A DNA stretch of 64,000 nt, from positions 1 to 64,000 of the forward strand of contig KN889604.1 of NCBI GenBank assembly GCA_000934455.1, given 5' to 3'. The notes beneath the pieces are model-generated. The model saw only the letters and a program-made list of their open reading frames with translations, did not search any database and was not told the DNA's origin. Both the position numbers and the translations under genes were made by a program. This DNA comes from Apostichopus parvimensis (lineage: Eukaryota; Echinodermata; Holothuroidea; Aspidochirotida; Stichopodidae). Of the stretch, positions 55,870 to 64,000 are shown one piece after another (position 1 is the first letter of the stretch; each line of letters begins with the position of its first letter).

Positions 55870-57055
55870 ATAAAGAGGGCATTTAGGTTTTTCCGGTAAC
55901 TGTTCATGCAGTGTCATTTTGCGTTATTATGTTTCCACAGCAAGAGAAAAAAATAATTGAAAAGAAATGGAACGGAGAGGGAACAAAGATCGAAGACAAA
56001 TTAACATTTAAAAACATTAAATGTACAGTATTTCCTGATATTACCTGCCATAATGTTACCTGTTTGAAGTAGCAAGTTTCTTATAGTTTGAGATATTACT
56101 AGTGTAGCTTATAGTTAGTTCTCTCACTAGAAAACAAAGGGTTGGAGTTCCGCGTAATACCAATTCGTTCAGAAAAATTTACATATCTAAGAATCAACAA
56201 CTTGAGATTACAGTTGAAAATCTGACTCATCACATAGCAAAGCTATGTACTTTAAATTAACTAAAAGTTTTAACTACATTGTTAAGGAAAACTTATATCG
56301 TAGAATTTGCCAAGGTAGAAGTAAAATTGTCAAAGGAAAGTGACAAAATGCTCATTTTCCCGCCATTACCAATCCCCATCACTCCATAAACGTAACATAA
56401 TATTACAATGTAAGACATATTCACAGTGACTATTCTAAACCAAAGTGTTACTAATCGGTGTTACAGACTTTAGAAAGATATTTTCCTAGACATTTTCTAA
56501 ATCCATCGAAGACGATCAGTTTAGTTTGTCAATGTATCGTCTGATCTCATTTAACAATCTTCACAATGTGAAAAGAGTTTTAACTACATTTTTATAGAAT
56601 TGTATTAGTGTTGGCAGTTATATTAAGATTTTCTGGCTTAAACCCATCAAAAGAAATTAATTTATAGTACGGATTATCGTCCTTTCTTATTGTGGTCGTA
56701 AACTCCATACGAACAAGAACATATTTGAGGACTGCATGGGTGAATGGCAAACCCAAAACAATGTATATACATTTTCAAAATATGTTAGCTTAGTGTAGGT
56801 ATACGAAAATCTGGTTTTTATCGCAAGCCACGCCCACCGATTGACAGACAGTCACTAAAGTCATCGAAATTTACCATTCTCACAGTGTTTTGATTTGCCC
56901 TCAGCAAGAGGCTTATTCAACTTAGTTGTTTTGGGGTTACACAGAGGGACAATATGATTTTACTGTTGGCCTTATTCCCCAGTGCAAAATCACAAGATTT
57001 GGCATCACACTCCAGTGAAAACATTCTGTCAGCAAAATCAACATATGTTTGATTT
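55870..57055. repeat. Single unit of the 1.17-kb repeat
   Basis: Corresponds to either unit of 6770-9110. Its would-be reading frame (ACTTATATCGTAGAATTTGC onward) is broken, which argues against the open frame at 8346-8612 being a gene. Confidence 0.75.
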
Positions 57056-57139
57056 AGTAATATTGTTATACTAATTACAGATTGAAACGAATTCCGTTGT
57101 TTCGAATTAACTTCCAAAAGTAAATTACATCAATTGTTC

Positions 57140-58800
57140 TTCTCATAATTTTGTCTTTGCATTACATTATTTAAAAACCGCCCTCATTAATCTTGAATCA
57201 TGTGTCGCGGAAATTTCAGAACTGTGCATGGCAAAGTTTACCCTTCCTGAAGATAAACATTGATATCATTTGCAAATTTTCCCAACCTTGCGTCATAAAG
57301 CGGTGGCAAAGGCAAAAACCCATTAACATGTTAGTTTAAACTCGTGTAAATTAAACTGGAGGGATTTATATTTTGTTTGTGTTATCGGTAATATTTATAG
57401 TCTTTACCTAATAGTAATTGAAACGCTAATACCATAGTAACACGACGAGGTAAGCTCGTAAACGAAATTTGATTATATTCCATATCCCATTTATTCATTT
57501 ACGGTGGAGGTAAAAATGCTCTTCAACTTTCGTGTCGATATGTTAACTACTTATTCCACGTTTCACGTGGCCATATACACTTACAATGAGGAAAAAAAAG
57601 CGTGCAAGTTTCGCAGAAATCGACACAAATAACTTTAAAATAAGTACGTTGGCGAAAAATGTCCAAGATCACAACCTGTTGCTCCACATTCTCTCTCAAA
57701 AACTCACGTTGACGTTAAGAGATGTGAAATAGTGTTGATATGTAGGCTCGTGGTGACAATGAAGATATAAATGTATTGTATGCAAATGAAACGTGGAAAA
57801 TTAATATACTCTGTAATCGGTTAAAAGTCACTATACAAACAACTAGATAAGTTATTTCAAATACGAATTATGTTGATAAAGTACAACAAGGCACTAAGTA
57901 TGTTGCAAAGTTCAACAGATATGGACTGTAAACAGTTATGAGTCACGTGAGTTATGAACTTTAACACAGACTACAGGTAAGCTGATTCGTATGTTACCAC
58001 ATGACTGAAAAAAACCCGCCATTTTTCAAAAATGATATTACGTTGTAAGAGCTTGATTTGCTATTTAGCTTAATGCAAACAACTGAATTTGAAATATTAT
58101 TCGTATGAAACTGCAAAACGGTTTTGAAGCCGCCATTTTGCCTGTAAACTCAACGGAAGCTGTTCATGTTTGGGACTTGTGCTAGAAATTCATCTTTGAT
58201 GTAACGGTTAGCAAGTTATTTCGAATGTGAGTCTGGATACAATGGTAAATAATTGATTGCTGACAAACAGTAATACATAATTCTATCGGCGCAAAACTCA
58301 CAGGATCAACTGAGTTTACTTGTAAAGTAAGGATACAATCCGCTTGAGGGCAAAAATAAGTTTATTAGGTTAATAAGTTTCTTTAATCCTATGTCATATA
58401 TTAAAGGTAAACAGTTCATTTTTTGTAATACGCTTTAAACAAAACCAATGTCAAAGCGCTTTGAACAAGAAGGTATAAACAAAGTAAGACAGAAGTTTCT
58501 TTTAAAAATAGAAAGTGAAAGGAATATCTATCCATTTACAAAAAACGCAAAACAATATAGGAAACAAACATAAGGATTAAATTAAAAACCTTATAACTGC
58601 ATAACAGGGACTTTAATTGCAATGAAACTGTTTCTGTAATAAATGTTTCATAGCGAAGAGAAACTTCTAGTCTAAAGGCAGGAACTCACTCTTCCAACCC
58701 GACTGTGAAAAACGCAACTGCGACGAAATATCAGTCGGGTCGCTTCATTTTACGGAGAATTTTGCTCCCGACCCGACCAATATCCGACTGTCGGTCCTAG
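57140..58800. repeat. Repeat block R (copy B)
   Basis: Matches 9190-10300 and 15640-18610. Contains an octamer ATGCAAAT at 57780-57787 and the candidate promoter element at 58078-58250. It preserves the empty site of the hAT insertion (near 57975). Confidence 0.75.
58078..58250 (+). promoter_or_regulatory. Candidate promoter/first non-coding exon element, member 4
   Basis: Best preserved YY1-like core: AAGCCGCCATTTTGCCTGT, then GGAAGCTGTTCATGTTTGGG, ACTTGTGCTAGAAATTC and ACAATG|GTAAATAA. No gene directly downstream was found. Confidence 0.35.
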
Positions 58801-59799
58801 TCGTGACTAAATTAGGCATATTAAATATGTTTGACATTCTTCGGGCGTCGAGGGCTGTCATATTGCAGTTATGTAGGGTCGTGGCAGTTTGAGGCTATCA
58901 AAGACCAGACTTCGATCCGATTCTAATGGATATCCAATGAGGAATATTTGTGAAATTAGTCCAACTGCGGGCCTAATGCAGACTGATGAGCAGAATATTC
59001 AACTGTGGCGTCGGACTACTGTGCGGCAAATCTACAAATCCGATTGCGACCCCACATATGATTACATATCATTCTAGCATAAAAACCAGAGGATGAACAA
59101 ATAGTTGTGAAAATAAACAAAAATTGCAGAGATATTGATATTTATTGTTTTCTACATTCTCTATATACATTTTGCCTACTGCTAAGCCCACTCATTTACA
59201 TCACTCATTTTCTTCAGGTAAAAAGTCATCTGCATTCAAAGCTAAAACACTAACATCATATTTTATTAAACCACCTTGGACCAAGGTCTTAGTTGGTATG
59301 TAGTCCAACCCCCTCCCCCACCCCACCCTCCCCTCCCCTCCCCCATATTGAGACCATGATCCCTACTGCTTTCTGCAAGTGAAAGTTCTGCACCTAGCTA
59401 GTCAAAATTATTATACCTTTATTTGAGGCCAAGGATACTACTTCCGTAAATTTGTTTTGATCTCAAACACTTTCTTCTAAACCTGTTTATAATGTCAATG
59501 ACATGCATTCTGCTTCCGAATCCGATGCATCGATATTTTGTATTTGCAATATCGCTACACCTGATTACATTACGAAAACAGATTACTTTTGCGGTATATG
59601 CAGTATGGTGAATTAATGACAAACCAGAATGCAAAACTGCATTGTAGTTCCGATGATATTACATGAATAGTCTTATATTAATGAGACACACTGTAGGCAA
59701 TAGCCAGGATGAACAACATAGAGCATTGAGACGTGACAAAAAATATCTACATTCGATGACCGAAATGGACACTTCTAGTCTTTTAATACTCAGCAAACG
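58801..59799. other. Non-coding stretch; C-rich tract
   Basis: No exon identified; the open frames at 58889-59077 and 59419-59634 have no domain or splice context. 59635-59790 matches about 13270-13430 of copy A. Confidence 0.4.
59308..59345 (-). other. Possible G-quadruplex tract on the minus strand
   Basis: The plus strand is C5TC5AC4AC3TC4TC4TC5, so the minus strand carries at least six G runs of three or more separated by single bases, more than enough for a G-quadruplex. Confidence 0.6.
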
Positions 59800-60622
59800 A
59801 CCCCAAATTACGACCCCAAAACTAGAGGGTTCTTCTGCTCAATGTGGTACACATACATACCACATGAGATCTGTTCAAACTTCTCTTCTTGAGAGATTAA
59901 CTAGGTTTTCAAAATTTGACCCTGGTGACCCCAAATGACCTTTGACCTCCACCAAAAACAAATCGGCTTCTTGTACTCAATTTGGCACACCTACATAACC
60001 GAGTTTAATGTCTGTCCAAGCTTCTCTTCTTGAGATGTCGTGTTTACATGGTTTGAACACTTCAATCCCTGGTGACCTCTAGTGACCGTTCATCTCCACC
60101 AAATACAAACAAAAAGCTTCTTTCGCTTTACGTGGTACACCTACACGTCAAATATGAGATATGTTCAAGCTTTCTTATTGATATATCGTGCTTAAGAGGT
60201 TTTCACAATTGGACCCCTGGTAATCCCAAATGACCTTTCACCTCCACCAAAAACAATTATTCAAAACAAATATTATTGTACTTATTGTGGCACACCTACA
60301 TACCAAGTTTAGTGTATGTCTAAGTTCCCTTCTTGAGATGTCTCGTTTACAAGGTTTGCATAATTTAACCACTGGTGACCCCAAATGACCTTTGACATCA
60401 CTATAAACATATAAGCTTCTTGTACTTTACGTGGTTCACCTAAATATCAAGTATGATATATCCAAGCTTATTGAGGGGTTAACTTGAATTTTTCAATTGA
60501 CCACTGGTGACCTCAAACGACCTTAAACCTCCACCAAAGACAAATAGGCTTCTTGTACTTAATGTGGTCAACCTACATACCGAATATGAGATAAGTGCAA
60601 GATTCCTATTTTGAGAATCTGG
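59800..60622 (+). repeat. Array of about 110-base repeats containing DR1-like sites (copy B)
   Basis: Counterpart of 13440-14318, about seven to eight units. Exact TGACCTTTGACCT at 59936-59948; variants such as TGACCTTTCACCT and TGACCTTTGACAT elsewhere. Confidence 0.85.
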
Positions 60623-61930
60623 GCATTATCTTCAATTTTCATATTGACGTGGAGGAAGATCGAGATGCACGGGATTTACGTGATCTTTTGGATTCTGCCT
60701 CACTCAATCAGTTGGTAAATGCACCTACACACCAGTGATTACGCGGAGCTCCGATGATATTGTTTCCGACGTCGAAGTCGATACAAGCCTTCCATCTGAT
60801 CATGATGCCGTTATGTGTAAGCTCGCTGTTTTCCGCCCGCCAGTTACTAAACGTTGTTTTCACTCAAGGAATCTCCGTCGTATCGATCTCACCGCATTCA
60901 AGAGTGACATCACTGTTTCGTCACTCGTGACTGATCCAGCATGCGATAATGTCGAGTCACTCAGTACTCAGTTTGATGGAGTTCTATCCGAGTTGCTTGA
61001 TAAGCACGCGCCTGAGGTCTTGAGGAACATTTCATTGAGCCACATGCTCCCTGGTATGATGACGCAATCCGAAATGAAAAACGCGAGCGACGTCGCTATG
61101 AGCGTCAGGTGTGTAAGTCCGGACTCGAAGTGCACAAACAAATCTATCGAGATCAATGTAAACGCTATTCCGCAATGGTCGAACAAGCAAAGACCGACTA
61201 TCACAAATCCCAATTTCAGGACTGTGACCAGAAGCAGTTATTCCGGCAGGTCGATAAGTTATACTCATCGGGTTCAGACAAAGTTCTTCCATCCCATGAA
61301 GATGCCGAGAAGCTAGCAAATGATTTCGCATATTTTTTCGTGGACAAAATTCGAAAGGTTGGAGATAAGTTGGACAACATCACCCTGCAACCGCCTGTGT
61401 TTCCTGGAAGGCTTCATCAAAACAAATCGCTGGCAGCCTTCAGTGAATTTCGTGAAGTATCAGTCGACGCCGTTCGTCGTATCATAATGGAATCTCCATC
61501 ATCATCATGTCTCCTCGATTCAATTCCTACGTCGCTTCTCAAAGAGTGTCTTCCTGAGCTAATACATCCCATCACCGAAATTGTCAACCGTTCACTCAGG
61601 TCTGGCGTTTTCCCGGAATCATTTAAAACTTCGCGAGTTACTCCCTTGCTAAAGAAACCTGGACTTGATACCAACATCCTCAATAATTGTAGACCCATTT
61701 CCGACTTGAAATTCGTTTCCAAGGTTGTTGAGAGAGCAGCCTTAGCTCAGCTGCAGGATTATATGGTGGTAAACAATCTCTATGGGAGCAAACAATCCGC
61801 GTACCGAAAAACTTCAGCACTGAAACCGCGCTCGTCCGTGTTCAGAACGATATCTTACGGGCTGTTGATCAGCATTCCGATGTAATCCTCGTTCTCCTTG
61901 ACCTTTCGGCCGCCTTCGACACCGTCGACC
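60623..61930 (+). mobile_element. Partial LINE (L2/CR1-like), broken, cut by an assembly gap
   Basis: End of the endonuclease domain: LPSDHDAVMCKL, the SDHxxV motif. Then reverse transcriptase: [66 protein letters not shown], and in another frame [16 protein letters not shown] just before the gap. The order and motifs fit the L2/CR1 group. Frame changes occur at about 61100 and 61810. The element has no 5' part and the rest is hidden by or lost at the gap. Confidence 0.85.
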
Positions 61931-61980
61931 NNNNNNNNNNNNNNNNNNNNNNNNNNNNNNNNNNNNNNNNNNNNNNNNNN
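61931..61980. other. Assembly gap (50 N)
   Basis: Fifty N joining a LINE reverse transcriptase on the left directly to a P450 exon on the right. The true distance is unknown, so physical linkage of the P450 gene to the cluster depends on this join. Confidence 0.98.
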
Positions 61981-63562
61981 GGAGAACAGATTGTTAAAGA
62001 TAGAATTGAAAATATGAAGAAAGGAGAAACTGGATCACCCAATGATATTCTCAGCTACATACTGAAGGCAACAAATGGACTCACAGATAAATCTTTTGGA
62101 ATGACAGAAGTGGTTGATGAGTTTGTGACTTTCTTTGTGGCAGGTACAGTAAATATTAAGTACTGTGTGATGTCATTGTGAGTGATCAACAACATTTCTA
62201 CATTATAATTATGCGAGTAGAATCTAGAACCCATTTTCGAAAACTGCGTTTGTCCTGCAACTAGGATTTTCAAATTTCTTTTGGTTTGTTAACAAAAACA
62301 AGAAGGTTAAAAATCTAATACTAGTAGAGATTGCTCTTAACACTTGACTCAATCTGATATGAGCATAGCATGATTTTGTGTCACTGCAGTTTTGGGACAC
62401 AGCCAGTCCTTTTCAATAGATCTCTTTAGGCAGCCAACATTGGCTCTGAGACACAAATTTAACAGAATAAATTTCTTCATCAAATTGTCAGCCAGCAAAA
62501 TTATGCCCTGCACCACTTTACTGATATTCCTTTGAGGTACTTTGCATATGGAATATTCATGACAGAACTTCTATTATATCATCTTGGCTTATAAAGTTTT
62601 TCTATTAAAATTGTGTGTTTCGCTGGCCCTTGATGCAATTGTAATGCAGATTTTAATGAAGTCTCTAAGTTAAAAAACTTCTCCAAACTACCTTTGTCTT
62701 TTATTTACAACAATTTCCCTGGATAAGTAATCATTGTCTACATTTACAGAGAGTTATATATTTTTAGGTTAAGATGCAGTGCTGATACATTCCTACAAGA
62801 ACTTCAAATTTAAAAATATTCTGCAAGAAAGCATGCTCTCAATATGTGGTTCTTAGTAAGAACTTCTTACCAGTGGTTCAGAAAACTTGGGAAATAACTT
62901 CTGCCTTCAAAATACTCCTTTATTTACTTTAACAGCTGAAGATGTTACTAATGAGGGTCAGCACAAACACTCATTAGTTGTTCTTGTTCTTCTGTTTTTG
63001 TTCAGGCATGGAAACCTCAGCTAACACCCTCTCAACTGTATTCATGCATTTACATCAAAATAAAGATGTCATGGAAAGGTTTGATTTCTTCATTGAGACC
63101 TTCAGTTTACCTGTAATGTCCTTTTTTGTCATGTCAACGGTTTTGTATGAACATTCTGTTCTAGCAGTTTAAAACTTCTATCTACTATAATTTCTTCTCA
63201 TGTTTGCTGGGATCAAAAAAAAGGTTGTGATTGAGACAAGGGTGAATTATGATCTATCAGTAAAGTTGATGTAGATAAATTTAAATAGTATCATTTAATT
63301 TCGCAAAGTCAACTTACCGTTTATTGTTGGATTTGTCCTAGAATCAAGTAAATTGATCTTGTTTAAATTCCTCAAACTTGTTCTTGCTATTTTGCCACGC
63401 AAGTCAGGTTTATAACAATCATGTAATTCATGTATATGTAATGCACATTTAATTTGTCATTTAAATTTGTTTAATAGATTACAGCAAGAGGTGAAAACAG
63501 TCATTGGAGAAAGAACTTCCATTAAGTTTGAGGATCTGGGTAAACTAGAATATATGGGAGCA
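61981..63562 (+). CDS. CYP46-like cytochrome P450 (cholesterol 24-hydroxylase family), three internal exons
   Basis: Exons 61981-62143 (left end at the gap), 63006-63078 and 63478-63562, joined in phases 1, 2 and 0. The first encodes the end of the H helix and start of the I helix: NDILSYILKATNGL and VVDEFVTFFVAG. The second completes the I-helix oxygen-binding motif AGMETSAN (A/G-G-x-E/D-T). The third reads LQQEVKTVIGER and FEDLGKLEYMGA before GTAAGT, where the K-helix ExxR exon should follow outside the window. Sequence and exon breaks resemble CYP46A1, a membrane-bound monooxygenase of the endoplasmic reticulum that hydroxylates sterols. Exact substrate cannot be told. Intron 62144-63005 and the following ones hold nothing else recognised. 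Confidence 0.88.
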
Positions 63563-63982
63563 GTAAGTGACTATTCTTCTGAAATAGATTGTAATTATGA
63601 TTGAAGTATCGCTTTCAGAAGAAAGCTTTCATGTGAAATCTGAAAGTATTGGCCTTCATGATAAGTTTTTACAACTAACATTAGTTTTTAATGTGTATCT
63701 CTCTCAGTCATAACTGAACAGAAGGCAAGGTTTCTCTACGTGATTTTGTCACTTTTATATACTAGTGGTTTTATCTAGACTGTTATTTTTGTATAACTCT
63801 ATTTTATGTGCTTATCCTTTGTTTTGTTTTTTTATAGGTTTTGGTCTGTTTTATAGTCTTCTCGTGTTTTAACATTTTTGTGATCGTATTTTACATACTG
63901 TTTAATTTTCGTTTATGTGTTTTATAGACTTTTTTCCATTGATTTCTCTGTTTTTTTGTTTCGATTTGTTTTAGGTTTTGTA

Positions 63983-64000
63983 AAGCGCCTAGAGGCCTTT
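63983..64000 (+). mobile_element. Possible L2/CR1-type LINE 3' end
   Basis: The window ends GTAAAGCGCCTAGAGGCC, a word typical of the 3' ends of L2-like LINEs and dependent SINEs. Too short to be sure. Confidence 0.3.

Larger units (their letters stand above)
48698..60628. repeat. Segmental duplication, copy B
   Basis: Colinear with 1-14318 (see that entry). Copy B-specific changes include a tandem doubling of about 300 bases (about 51500-51770 and 51805-52060), a 76-base tandem doubling at 53985-54120, and a single rather than double 1.17-kb unit at 55870-57055. The 3' edge abuts a LINE at about 60623. Confidence 0.9.

Overview
This is AT-rich, intron-rich animal DNA. Four things point to a marine invertebrate deuterostome, most likely an echinoderm and perhaps a sea cucumber: phase-consistent multi-exon immune-type genes combining immunoglobulin (Ig), NACHT and LRR-like modules, a CYP46-like cytochrome P450, CR1/L2-type LINEs, and long arrays of a roughly 110-base repeat carrying TGACCTTTGACCT. 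The species is an inference; nothing in the window names it.

Layout. 1-14.3 kb (copy A) and 48.7-60.6 kb (copy B) are two copies of one segmental duplication. Each copy has a minus-strand Ig receptor gene, about 3.6-4 kb of spacer containing a small DNA transposon, and a divergent plus-strand gene whose first exon encodes a signal peptide and one Ig domain. Tandemly repeated non-coding DNA and a DR1-containing repeat array follow. A third, partial copy of the repeat part lies at 15.6-18.6 kb and is split by a hAT-like insertion. 18.6-26 kb is non-coding and rich in DNA transposons. 26.4-41.6 kb holds a plus-strand NACHT/LRR-like gene with at least eight exons; a degenerate LINE sits in its last intron. 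42-51.3 kb holds the full minus-strand receptor of copy B. From 61.98 kb to the end are three exons of a CYP46-like P450, separated from a second LINE by an assembly gap.

The main result is the copy B minus-strand gene. Nine exons join with matching splice phases to encode a signal peptide, four Ig-like domains, one transmembrane helix, two micro-exons (26 and 25 bases), a complete NACHT NTPase exon and at least one LRR-like exon. This predicts a surface receptor whose outside is Ig-superfamily and whose inside is NLR-like. In this assembly copy B carries two in-frame stops in its Ig exons. The corresponding part of copy A is open where visible, but its cytoplasmic half lies left of the window. 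The plus-strand NACHT gene has no Ig or membrane part that I can see, and carries two frameshifts and one stop. The locus therefore looks like a birth-and-death immune receptor cluster with duplication, local gene conversion and pseudogenisation.

Limits: all exon boundaries come from reading GT/AG sites, phases and paralogue comparison by eye. No alignment, profile search or transcript evidence was available. Identity figures are hand counts.
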